64,000 nucleotides of DNA, from positions 1,426,001 to 1,490,000 of the forward strand of contig NZ_CP134223.1 of assembly GCF_031599675.1 (NCBI RefSeq). Direction: 5' to 3'. Within the stretch, counting starts at the first letter, position 1, and every line of letters begins with the position of its first letter. The position numbers were made by a program, and so were the translations under genes. The notes under the pieces are model-generated. The model made no database searches. It was not told where the DNA came from and saw nothing but the letters and a program-made list of their open reading frames with translations. This document shows, piece by piece, positions 25,737 to 33,279 of the stretch. The DNA comes from Paenibacillus pedocola. Its GTDB lineage: Bacteria; Bacillota; Bacilli; Paenibacillales; Paenibacillaceae.

Positions 25737-25782
25737 GAAAAGCACCGCCTGCGGGGTAACCCGTGTGACGGTGCTTTTTTTG
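25737..25782 (+). terminator. Terminator of the infC operon
   Basis: AAAAGCACCG pairs with CGGTGCTTTT, followed by TTTT; loop of about 21 bases. Confidence 0.85.
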
Positions 25783-25812
25783 TGCGGCTTGGTCCGGCAG
25801 CTTCTGCCCGGC

Positions 25813-26355
25813 TTATTCCCAGTATTTGCTGGTGTTCAGCAGTGAGGCGAGTTTTTTGCTGCTGGCCCGTCTGATCTTACGTAATTCAGAACGTTCATTG
25901 GCGGATTCGCTGATCAGCTTCTCTTCGTCGGTTTCTGGAATGATGGCCGGGACAGGGGCTGGAGTACCGTCTTCTTCGACAGCCACAAAGGTGAGGAACG
26001 AAGTAGCGGCAACTATGCGCTCTCCGGTATAGAGGTTCTCAGAGATGACTTTGACGAATACTTCTATGCTTGTACGGCCTGTCCAGGAGACGAAGGACTC
26101 GAAGCAGACGGAGTCTGTAGGACGGATCGGCTGGAGGAAGTCAACGGAGTCCGTGGATGCTGTGACAACATTTTTACGGCAATGACGCATAGCTGAGATG
26201 GAGGCAACTTCATCTATAGTGCTCATCAGCTTGCCGCCGAACAGTGTCTTATGATTGTTGACATCATTCGGGAAAACACGGCCGGTCTTGAAGACGCGGG
26301 ATTCCCGGCTGTATTTGAAGGACGGCGTTTCTTGAAGAGGATTTAGTTCATTCAT
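25813..26355 (-). CDS. Acyl-CoA thioesterase (YkhA-type hotdog)
   Basis: Hydrolyses acyl-CoA to free fatty acid and CoA. The 180-residue protein has one hotdog domain (about residues 18-130) with the FPNDVNNHKTLFGGKLMSTIDEVASI signature, including the catalytic Asp in N-D-x-N, and SVDFLQPI. The C-terminal tail (about 140-180) is charged and helical. It is like B. subtilis YkhA. GGGAG is 10 bases before the ATG. A single gene, convergent with rplT. Confidence 0.88.
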   Translation of the reverse strand: MNELNPLQETPSFKYSRESRVFKTGRVFPNDVNNHKTLFGGKLMSTIDEVASISAMRHCRKNVVTASTDSVDFLQPIRPTDSVCFESFVSWTGRTSIEVFVKVISENLYTGERIVAATSFLTFVAVEEDGTPAPVPAIIPETDEEKLISESANERSELRKIRRASSKKLASLLNTSKYWE

Positions 26356-26663
26356 GGTTTCAGTACTCCCTTTTCTTACAATATGTAAGCATTTATGATA
26401 ATAGAATTTCTATCTGTGTGCAATAATATTATAGTCTACAGTGCGCTTCTTCAGCCAATTCGGAACTTTTCTAACATATTATGACCGTAAAGGTTACGTA
26501 CGATGTTAGAGGAAGCGTTTTCTTGTGAAAAAATGCAAATTATTATTGACCTGAGGTCATTTATAGACTGGATTTTAGGTTTTTTTACAGTTATAATTTG
26601 ATCTAATGGTATGTCCAAGCAGAAGACAGAAGACATCCAATTTCATAAGGGGGATCACAATCG
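26356..26663. promoter_or_regulatory. Divergent control region of the BMP-type importer
   Basis: A 308-base AT-rich gap. TGACCT-G-AGGTCA (26547-26559) is a perfect 6-bp inverted repeat and could be an operator. TATAAT-like bases (about 26591-26596) lie downstream of it, but no clear -35 hexamer is present. No CodY or purine-riboswitch pattern was seen. SD GGGGG serves the lipoprotein gene. Confidence 0.45.
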
Positions 26664-27740
26664 ATGAAAAAGTTTTTGAAATCGTCGCTCGTATTGTTGA
26701 CGGCTTGCACTGTCGTTCTGGCAGGATGCGGAAACAACAATAACGCAAATTCAGGAAATGCAGCAAACGGAGACAAAGGTACTAACGCCGGAACGGCAAC
26801 TAATGCACCAGCTGAAGCTCCTAAGTCCGATGTAAAGATCGGCCTCGTTACAGACGTAGGCGGAGTAAATGACAAATCGTTTAACCAATCCGCTTGGGAA
26901 GCACTGCAGGCTCTTGAAACAGAATCCGGTGCCCAAATTAAATATCTGCAAAGTAAATCCAATGCCGATTATGAGCCTAACCTTAACCAATTCGTAAAAG
27001 GCGGCTATAACCTGACTTGGGGTATCGGTTTTGACCTTGGTGACGCATTGCTTAAAGTAGCTAAAGAAAATCCGGATGCCAACCTGGCCATCATCGACAG
27101 TGTAGTTGATGCTCCTAACGTTGAATCCGTAACTTTCGCTGAAAATGAAGGTTCCTTCCTGGTTGGTGTAGTTGCTGGTCTGACTACCAAAACTAACAAA
27201 GTAGGCTTCATCGGCGGTATGGAAAGCCCGGTTATCAAACGTTTCGAAGTTGGCTTCAAAGCCGGCGTAGAAGCTGTTAACCCTAACGCAACAGTAACCA
27301 TTACTTATGCAGGTGCATATGACAAGCCTGATACTGGTAAATCCCTGGCTGCTACTTTGTATGATGCCGGCAACGACATCATCTTCCCTGCTGCCGGTGC
27401 AACTGGTAACGGCGTATTTAACGAAGCTAAATCCCGCAACGATGCAGGCGGCACTAAAGTATGGGTTATCGGCGTAGACAAAGACCAATCCCTGGAATTT
27501 GGCGATGACGTTACCCTGACTTCCATGATCAAGCGTGTTGATGAAGCGGTTAAGAAAGTTTCCCAGCAAGTGGTTGACGGAACATTCAAAGGCGGCACTA
27601 CAACCGTACTGAGCCTGAAAGACAACGGTGTAGGCCTTCCAGAAACATCCAAAGCTAACGTTTCTGCTGAAATCCTGGCTAAAGTTGACGAGTACAAACA
27701 ACAAATCATTGACGGAAAAATTACTGTTCCATCTGAGTAA
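26664..27740 (+). CDS. BMP-family nucleoside-binding lipoprotein
   Basis: The substrate-binding lipoprotein of an ABC importer (Med/BmpA/NupN family). The signal peptide ends LAGCG at Cys22, then a low-complexity Asn/Ala/Thr linker (residues 24-53). The mature domain has KIGLVTDVGGVNDKSFNQSAW, NADYEPNLNQFVKGGY, GFIGGMESPVIKRFEVGF and DIIFPAAGATGNGVF, all standard for guanosine/nucleoside BMP proteins. It is followed by the ATPase and two permeases, as in B. subtilis nupNOPQ. A hairpin at 27783-27812 between it and the ATPase may raise its expression relative to the rest. Confidence 0.92.
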   Translation: MKKFLKSSLVLLTACTVVLAGCGNNNNANSGNAANGDKGTNAGTATNAPAEAPKSDVKIGLVTDVGGVNDKSFNQSAWEALQALETESGAQIKYLQSKSNADYEPNLNQFVKGGYNLTWGIGFDLGDALLKVAKENPDANLAIIDSVVDAPNVESVTFAENEGSFLVGVVAGLTTKTNKVGFIGGMESPVIKRFEVGFKAGVEAVNPNATVTITYAGAYDKPDTGKSLAATLYDAGNDIIFPAAGATGNGVFNEAKSRNDAGGTKVWVIGVDKDQSLEFGDDVTLTSMIKRVDEAVKKVSQQVVDGTFKGGTTTVLSLKDNGVGLPETSKANVSAEILAKVDEYKQQIIDGKITVPSE

Positions 27741-27782
27741 ACTGATTTGATTTAATGTCATTCACGTCACCATATTACAAGA

Positions 27783-27812
27783 AACAAGGCCGGTTCTTAA
27801 GCTGGCCTTGTT
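27783..27812 (+). terminator. Attenuator-like hairpin between the binding protein and ATPase genes
   Basis: AACAAGGCC pairs perfectly with GGCCTTGTT, without a strong T run. Such hairpins in ABC importer operons protect the binding-protein mRNA or end part of the transcripts. Confidence 0.6.
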
Positions 27813-27918
27813 CCCTGTTACAAAAGCGGTTAATCTAAACACAGCCTGCCGCCCTGCGAGGGGTGGCATGGCCGTGTCTATAAGGCAATGATATATATTC
27901 TGTGATGAGGGTGATTCC

Positions 27919-29457
27919 ATGAGTGCTGCGGCTCCTGTCGTAGAGTTGAAGCAAATCACAAAACGCTTTCCCGGTATTGTCGCGAACGACGCTATTAGTC
28001 TGACGCTGGAAAAAGGGGAGATTCATGCACTGCTTGGGGAGAACGGAGCAGGCAAATCGACCTTGATGAATATCGTATTCGGACTATACCAGCCCGATGA
28101 AGGCAGCATCGAAATCGACGGGAAACCGGTTATTATCGATAACCCCAATAAAGCTATTGAGCTTGGCATTGGTATGGTTCACCAGCATTTCAAGCTTGTT
28201 GATCCTTTTACGGTAACCGAGAACATTGTTCTTGGCATGGAACCCAAAAAAGGACTTAAAATCGACTATAAATCCGCCGCGGAGCAGGTTCGTAAGCTAT
28301 CTGAACAGTACGGACTCCAAGTAAATCCGAACGCAAAAATTCATGATATTTCGGTCGGTATGCAGCAACGGGTAGAAATTATGAAGACCCTGTACCGCGG
28401 AGCGGATATACTTATATTCGACGAGCCTACCGCTGTACTGACGCCGCAGGAAATTACGGAACTGATGGCGATAATGAAGCGGCTCGTTGCAGAGGGCAAG
28501 TCCATCATACTTATTACACATAAGTTGAAAGAAATTATGCAAATTTCTGACCGGGTTACCATTATCCGCCGGGGTAAGGTGATTGATACCGTAAAGACTG
28601 CGAATACGAATCCGAACGAACTGGCTGAAAAAATGGTCGGACGTGATGTAACATTCAAGGTGGACAAGCGTCCTGCGCAGGTGGGAACCAGTGTATTGAA
28701 AATGACGAATGTCCAGAGCAAGAACAAAGATGGTGTGTCTGTGCTTAACGGACTTAACTTTGAAGTGAAAGCTGGTGAGATTCTCGGGATTGCGGGAGTC
28801 GACGGCAACGGACAAAGCGAGCTGATCCAGGCAATTACAGGACTCCGCAAGATTGATTCCGGTTCAATCACTGTTTCAGGCAAAGAGATTGCCAATCTTT
28901 CTCCACGTAAAATTTCTGAAATGAATGTGTCCCATATTCCGGAGGACCGCCATAAACACGGACTGGTGCTTGATTTTACCGTCAGTGAGAATATGGTTCT
29001 GGAGACGTATTATAAGAGTCCCTATAACCAGAGCGGATTCCTGAAGCAGGATGTCATTGATAAGCATGCTGAAGATTTGATTAAGCAATTTGACGTACGT
29101 ACGCCATCTATTGAGAATAAAGCCCGTTCGTTGTCAGGCGGTAATCAGCAAAAAGCGATTATTGCGCGGGAAATAGACAAAAATCCGACACTCCTGATTG
29201 CGGCTCAGCCTACGCGCGGTCTTGATGTGGGAGCGATTGAATTCGTACAGAAACAATTGATTGCCCAGCGTGATCAAGGCAAGGCTGTACTGCTGATTTC
29301 TTTTGAGCTTGATGAGATTATGAACGTATCCGACAGAATTGCCGTTATTTATGAGGGCCAGATTGTCGGCGAAGTATTCCCGCAGGATACCAATGACCAG
29401 GAACTGGGTCTGATGATGGCGGGCAGCTTGAAACAGGGAGGAAAAGCGGGTGCATAG
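27919..29457 (+). CDS. Nucleoside ABC transporter ATP-binding protein (NupO-like)
   Basis: A 512-residue ATPase with two fused ABC modules. The first has Walker A GENGAGKST (about residue 42), a modified signature (SVGMQQRVEIMK), and Walker B LIFDEPTAVLTP. The second has GVDGNGQSELIQ in place of a normal Walker A, signature LSGGNQQKAI, and LIAAQPTRGLDVGA where the usual Walker B Glu-Pro becomes Gln-Pro. These changes are typical of the sugar/nucleoside class in which one site is degenerate. GAGGGTGA precedes the ATG. It overlaps the first permease gene by 8 bases. Confidence 0.92.
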   Translation: MSAAAPVVELKQITKRFPGIVANDAISLTLEKGEIHALLGENGAGKSTLMNIVFGLYQPDEGSIEIDGKPVIIDNPNKAIELGIGMVHQHFKLVDPFTVTENIVLGMEPKKGLKIDYKSAAEQVRKLSEQYGLQVNPNAKIHDISVGMQQRVEIMKTLYRGADILIFDEPTAVLTPQEITELMAIMKRLVAEGKSIILITHKLKEIMQISDRVTIIRRGKVIDTVKTANTNPNELAEKMVGRDVTFKVDKRPAQVGTSVLKMTNVQSKNKDGVSVLNGLNFEVKAGEILGIAGVDGNGQSELIQAITGLRKIDSGSITVSGKEIANLSPRKISEMNVSHIPEDRHKHGLVLDFTVSENMVLETYYKSPYNQSGFLKQDVIDKHAEDLIKQFDVRTPSIENKARSLSGGNQQKAIIAREIDKNPTLLIAAQPTRGLDVGAIEFVQKQLIAQRDQGKAVLLISFELDEIMNVSDRIAVIYEGQIVGEVFPQDTNDQELGLMMAGSLKQGGKAGA

Positions 29458-30523
29458 ACTTAAAAAAATCTTCGCGACAGACAGCTATATAGTGCCTATT
29501 GTCGCGATCATTATGGGCTTCCTGGTCGGAGCTGTCGTAATGCTGATCGGCGGGTATGATCCTATCGCCGCCTACTCCGCACTGTTCAAACGCGTATTTG
29601 GCAGCCCGTATGACTTCGGCGAGGCGGTACGTGAGATGACGCCACTGATGTTTACAGGTCTTGCCGTAGCCTTTGCCTTCCGCTCAGGGATGTTTAACAT
29701 CGGTGCGGACGGACAGGTACTGATCGGAATGACAGCAGCTTCCGTTGTCGGCATTAAGCTTGCAGGAACACCTTCATTCCTGCTGGTGCCGCTTGCTGTT
29801 ATTGCCGCCGGTCTTTGCGGCGGGATTTGGGCAGGGATTGCCGGATATCTAAAAGCAAAGCGCGGCATTAATGAAGTTATCACTACCATCATGCTTAACT
29901 GGATCGCACTGTATTTGTCCAATTATATTGTTAAACATTTTCTGCTGCTTAAAGGGCAGAACCGTTCGGTGGATAATCCAGCTTCGCTCTCCATGACATT
30001 CTTGAATTCGCTGTTCGATAATGCCCGTGTACACTGGGGCACGGCTCTTGCGCTTTGTGCCGCGTTGTTCTTCTATGTTTTCTTGTGGAAGACCAAGCAA
30101 GGGTATGAGATGCGTGCGGTTGGGCTTAACCCGCATGCCGCAGAATATGCAGGCATGAACGTCGGACGCAACGTAGTGAAGGCCATGTTTATCAGTGGTG
30201 CTTTTGCGGGTCTGGCAGGGGCAGGAGAGGTGCTTGGCGTGTTCCATTACCAGTCCATCTTTGCGGCGTCACCTGGCTACGGCTTTGACGGCATTGCAGT
30301 AGCACTGCTGGGGCTGACACATCCGCTGGGTGTTATTCTGGCGGCAATTCTGTACGGCATGCTGACCTACGGTTCAGCAGGTATGAGCTTTGGTGCGGAT
30401 GTTCCGCCGGAACTGATCCGTATCGTTATTGGCTCCATCATATTCTTTATTGCGGCACAAGGAATTGTACGCTGGGTGCTTAAACCGTTCTACTTCAAGC
30501 GCAAGAAAGAGAAGGTGTTATAG
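29450..30523 (+). CDS. Nucleoside ABC transporter permease (NupP-like)
   Basis: A 357-residue membrane protein of the BPD_transp_2 family. The first helix is near residues 15-38, and GVNEV/GINEVITTIMLNW and VGLNPHAAEYAGMNVGRN are family motifs that contact the ATPase. The start is GTG at 29450, 8 bases after GGGAGG, inside the ATPase gene. It partners the second permease 30524-31480. Confidence 0.92.
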   Translation: MHRLKKIFATDSYIVPIVAIIMGFLVGAVVMLIGGYDPIAAYSALFKRVFGSPYDFGEAVREMTPLMFTGLAVAFAFRSGMFNIGADGQVLIGMTAASVVGIKLAGTPSFLLVPLAVIAAGLCGGIWAGIAGYLKAKRGINEVITTIMLNWIALYLSNYIVKHFLLLKGQNRSVDNPASLSMTFLNSLFDNARVHWGTALALCAALFFYVFLWKTKQGYEMRAVGLNPHAAEYAGMNVGRNVVKAMFISGAFAGLAGAGEVLGVFHYQSIFAASPGYGFDGIAVALLGLTHPLGVILAAILYGMLTYGSAGMSFGADVPPELIRIVIGSIIFFIAAQGIVRWVLKPFYFKRKKEKVL

Positions 30524-31480
30524 ATGGATTTGCAGACGTTAGGACAGCTGCTCAATACAACGCTTGTGTTTTCCACGGCGCTCATTTTTGCCGCACTTGG
30601 CGGCATCTTCTCTGAACGCTCCGGTGTAGTTAACATCGGTCTTGAAGGGTTAATGATGTTTGGTGCGTTTGCCGCTGCAGTGGGCGGATATTATGCCCAG
30701 GATGCAGGCATGGGAGCTTGGGCTCCATGGGTTGGTGTGGTTTGCGCGATGGCAGTTGGTGTTATTGGCTCACTGATTCATGCGGTAGCTTCAATAACGT
30801 TCAAGGCGGACCAGACAATCAGCGGTACAGTCATCAACTTCCTGGCTGCGGGCAGTACGCTTTATATGGTTAAGCTGTTTTTTGAGGGAGCCGGTGAAAC
30901 TCCATTGCTGGAAGGTTTCAAAAAAGTTCCTGTTCCAGGGCTGTCCAAGATTCCGGTTATCGGTGAAGGGATTTTTAATTCCTATCCGACTACGTATTTA
31001 GCGATTGTGCTCGTTATCGTTATTTATTTTGTATTGTTCAAGACTCCGTTCGGACTTCGTCTGCGGGCTGTCGGTGAACATCCGAGTGCTGCCGATACTC
31101 TGGGCGTCAATGTCAACAAGATGAGATATATCGGCGTTATGCTCAGCGGTCTGCTTGCCGGAATTGGGGGCGCAACGATCACCTTGACGACTACGGGGAC
31201 CTTTGCGCACAATACGATTTCCGGTCAAGGCTTTATCGCGATTGCTGCCATGATCTTCGGGAAATGGAATCCGCTGGGTGCCTTCGGGGCTGCAGTATTC
31301 TTCGGATTCTCACAAGCGATCCGCAACTATGTACAGCTGTTCGAATGGTCTAAGAGCATTCCGCAGGAATTCATTTTTATGATTCCTTATGTTCTGACGA
31401 TTATTGTTCTGGTGAGTGCTGTAGGACGGTCTGCTGCACCTAAAGCATTGGGTGAGCCATACGACCCTGGTAAGCGGTAA
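30524..31480 (+). CDS. Nucleoside ABC transporter permease (NupQ-like)
   Basis: A 318-residue second permease, with about eight helices and the motifs IGLEGLMMFGAFAA, QTISGTVINFLAAG and RAVGEHPSAADTLGVNV. The ATG follows directly after the stop of the first permease. Last gene of the importer operon; the terminator is 34 bases further on. Confidence 0.92.
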   Translation: MDLQTLGQLLNTTLVFSTALIFAALGGIFSERSGVVNIGLEGLMMFGAFAAAVGGYYAQDAGMGAWAPWVGVVCAMAVGVIGSLIHAVASITFKADQTISGTVINFLAAGSTLYMVKLFFEGAGETPLLEGFKKVPVPGLSKIPVIGEGIFNSYPTTYLAIVLVIVIYFVLFKTPFGLRLRAVGEHPSAADTLGVNVNKMRYIGVMLSGLLAGIGGATITLTTTGTFAHNTISGQGFIAIAAMIFGKWNPLGAFGAAVFFGFSQAIRNYVQLFEWSKSIPQEFIFMIPYVLTIIVLVSAVGRSAAPKALGEPYDPGKR

Positions 31481-31513
31481 TTTGAATTTCAACGAATGGC
31501 AAAATAAGTACAG

Positions 31514-31548
31514 AAGCGCATGTCCTATAGGACATGCGCTTTTTTTAT
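31514..31548 (+). terminator. Terminator of the nucleoside importer operon
   Basis: AAGCGCATGTCC pairs with GGACATGCGCTT around a TATA centre, followed by a T run. Confidence 0.9.
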
Positions 31549-31670
31549 GTTTTTTAAGCGGACATGGAGATGTTAACCTGCTACACCCTTGAAGCAGGGA
31601 CAGGTGTACAGGCGAACTGCTGCTTCACCGAATAGACTGAGTTGAACCTTAAGCGAATATGCAGGAATTC

Positions 31671-31808
31671 AAAACTAAGTTAATGCTTCCGAAGCCAGTT
31701 TTGTACGAAGTGAATCAATGAGGCTCAGCTCACAAAACTAAGTTAATGCTTCCGAAGCCAGTTTTGTACGAAGTGAATCAAAGAAGCTCAGCTCACAAAA
31801 CTTTTAGG
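31671..31808 (+). repeat. Leader element E2: two tandem 63-nt copies upstream of the Gly/Tyr-rich gene
   Basis: Units 31671-31733 and 31734-31796 are identical at 61 of 63 positions and each holds ATGCTTCCGAAGCC, AGTTTTGT and a GCTCAC junction leading into AAAACT. Each AGTTTTGT can pair with ACAAAACT at the end of its unit. After the second unit AAAACTTTTAGGAGG forms the ribosome binding site, exactly as in E1 upstream of recQ. The two changes turn GAGGC into GAAGC, both able to pair with GCTTC. Confidence 0.7.
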
Positions 31809-31817
31809 AGGGATTTT

Positions 31818-32159
31818 ATGGCACATCCGGTTACAAAGAAACAGGTAATGAAGCTGGTCGGCAAAAATATTGTTGCAGTAAAAAAAGACGGTTCCAAGGT
31901 AATGGGCAAGCTGCTGCGCGTTTCGGGAAACCGTCTTATTCTCCAACGTGTCAGCGGTAAGAAAGTGCAAACCAAAGCATTGATTCCGCTGGTGCTGTTT
32001 GATTTGCTTGCTGTCGGTACAGCTCCGTATGCCTACGGTCCATATGGCTATGGCGGGGGCGGGCCTTACGGAGGCTATGGACCGGGACCCGGCTATGGCG
32101 GTTATGGACCAGGCCCGGGTTACGGCGGAGTTCCGTATCCTCCGATCGGATTCTTTTAA
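31818..32159 (+). CDS. Gly/Tyr/Pro-rich small protein
   Basis: A 113-residue protein. Residues 1-65 are basic and strand-rich (KNIVAVKKDGSKVMGKLLRV; ALIPLVLFDLLAVG), reminiscent of a small beta-barrel but not assigned. The rest is a low-complexity tail of Gly, Tyr and Pro (GYGGGGPYGGYGPGPGYGG repeats), as seen in some spore-coat or surface proteins. The start is ATG at 31818, 7 bases after AGGAGG; the longer frame reading from 31746 is the E2 element translated. Its stop overlaps the stop of the convergent GNAT gene by 4 bases. Location on the spore surface is a guess. Confidence 0.65.
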   Translation: MAHPVTKKQVMKLVGKNIVAVKKDGSKVMGKLLRVSGNRLILQRVSGKKVQTKALIPLVLFDLLAVGTAPYAYGPYGYGGGGPYGGYGPGPGYGGYGPGPGYGGVPYPPIGFF

Positions 32160-32611
32160 AGAAATCTGGTAAACTGCTTTTCGAACTCATAACAATAGTT
32201 CTGGGGTTGATAACGGGCTACGCTGTAGCCCAATTTTTCATAAAAAGAAATTCCTGCCGCATTTCCTGTATCCACAGCTACCTTAGCCCGTTTGCAGCCG
32301 CGTGATAATGCAAATCGCTCCGCCCGGTCCATCAGCATATTCCCCCAGCGTTTGCGGCGCGCTGAAGGGGCTATGGCCAGCATGTCAATATAGAGCAAAT
32401 CACCATGCAGCATGAAATGGACAAACCCCAGCGGATCGCTCTCATAGTCGGGACAAGCTACAAGAGTAACTCCTTGGCCTAAGCGCCGGGGCAGGTCTTT
32501 TCTGACCTGGCTGATTACGGTTTGCGGCAGATGCGACAACGGGACAAGCTGCTTTTCAATTAAGTCCATAATGACGCTGTCGTCCTGCTTGGGTCTGCGG
32601 TAACGAATCAT
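32156..32611 (-). CDS. GNAT family N-acetyltransferase
   Basis: A 151-residue single-domain acyltransferase. The acetyl-CoA binding core is LLYIDMLAIAPSARRKRWGNMLMDRAE and the C-terminal strand-helix pair is VAVDTGNAAGISFYEKLGYSV. The start is ATG at 32611, 7 bases after AAAGGGGG; a 6-residue longer version lacks support. The substrate is unknown. Confidence 0.85.
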   Translation of the reverse strand: MIRYRRPKQDDSVIMDLIEKQLVPLSHLPQTVISQVRKDLPRRLGQGVTLVACPDYESDPLGFVHFMLHGDLLYIDMLAIAPSARRKRWGNMLMDRAERFALSRGCKRAKVAVDTGNAAGISFYEKLGYSVARYQPQNYCYEFEKQFTRFL

Positions 32612-32717
32612 AGAGCGCCCCCTTTCCACGCATTGTCGTACATCATATGCCTGAGTCGGTGTGGGCGTTACGGAAACCGTAGAACAACGTTTTGTGACAG
32701 TTTATGAAATAAGGGTA

Positions 32718-32746
32718 TTGACTAACCGTGTGAGGAATCATATAAT
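32718..32746 (+). promoter_or_regulatory. Promoter of the ilv-leu operon
   Basis: TTGACT (32718-32723), 17-base spacer, TATAAT (32741-32746): a near-consensus sigma-A promoter placed just before the T-box leader. Confidence 0.85.
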
Positions 32747-32759
32747 GTGTCTAAACATT

Positions 32760-33121
32760 TTAACGAATATACTTGCATCGGCGATGATGAGGACGAAGTT
32801 TTAAGGGCTCTTTTGCTCAGAGAGTGAGAGGATATGCTGCAACCTCCACCAGAATCCCTTATATACGAGCTCACCTCGGAGCTGTTTCCCTGAAAGGTTC
32901 ACCGGCAAGAGTGGTGAAATTATTAGGGGGAATCGTTTAGTCCGCGTTACGGACTTCAGGTTACAGAGATTTGGGCCCTGCCTACATCGATGGATTTTTG
33001 TATCCTGATAAGGCGTTACATCGTGAGATGTAATGCAAACATGGGTGGTACCACGGAAGATCAACCTTTCGTCCCTCACGCGCTTCTTCTTTGGCGCGTG
33101 GGAGGCGGGAGGTTTTTTTGT
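32760..33121 (+). ncRNA. T-box riboswitch, leucine-type
   Basis: The leader of ilvB-ilvN. The T-box sequence GGGTGGTACCACG is at 33043-33055, and stem I features (GATGAGGACGAAG, CAGAGAG) are present. CTC at 32870-32872, followed by A and CTCGGAG, is the likely specifier, that is tRNA-Leu(GAG). The terminator uses CCCTCACGCGC and GCGCGTGGGAGG followed by T residues (33065-33120). Uncharged tRNA-Leu would favour antitermination. The specifier was placed by eye. Confidence 0.88.
33065..33120 (+). terminator. T-box terminator
   Basis: A stem of CCCTC-CGCGC with GCGCG-GGGAGG and a run of seven T residues, mutually exclusive with the antiterminator formed by the T-box sequence. Confidence 0.85.
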
Positions 33122-33123
33122 TT

Positions 33124-33192
33124 AGAAAGTATATGTTGGGGACCTCCGCAAAGTATCTGAGCAACATCTAAGCAAAGCTCCACTTTGTGGGG
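33124..33192 (+). repeat. Hairpin repeat, copy A
   Basis: CCTCCGCAAAGT (33143-33154) pairs with ACTTTGTGGGG (33182-33192). A related sequence starts the same way (AGAAAGTAT) at 53523. It lies in the ilvB leader after the T-box terminator. Confidence 0.5.
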
Positions 33193-33279
33193 ATCATTTG
33201 TTGTCAGCCCCTTACTGTTGTATAAAAGACGGTCCGTCATTTGCATAATGAATGTTAACTATTGAAGGGAGGAATACTG

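Larger units (their letters stand above)
31481..31817. other. Intergenic region ahead of the Gly/Tyr-rich gene
   Basis: A 337-base gap containing the importer terminator and the E2 tandem element. Between them (31549-31670) a possible GAAGCAG/CTGCTTC stem is seen near 31590-31627, but no convincing promoter hexamers. Confidence 0.45.
32612..33279 (+). promoter_or_regulatory. T-box control region of the ilv-leu operon (overview)
   Basis: A 668-base region without a gene. From left to right: promoter 32718-32746, T-box leader 32760-33121 with terminator, hairpin repeat copy A 33124-33192, and the ilvB ribosome binding site. Confidence 0.7.

Noticed and set aside
26751..27761. A 336-codon open frame on the minus strand
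   Set aside because: Antisense to the BMP lipoprotein; no ribosome binding site and an implausible Phe/Cys/Ser-rich product.
31746..31817. Upstream extension of the Gly/Tyr-rich reading frame
   Set aside because: It is the second E2 leader unit read as protein; the real start has AGGAGG 7 bases upstream at 31818.
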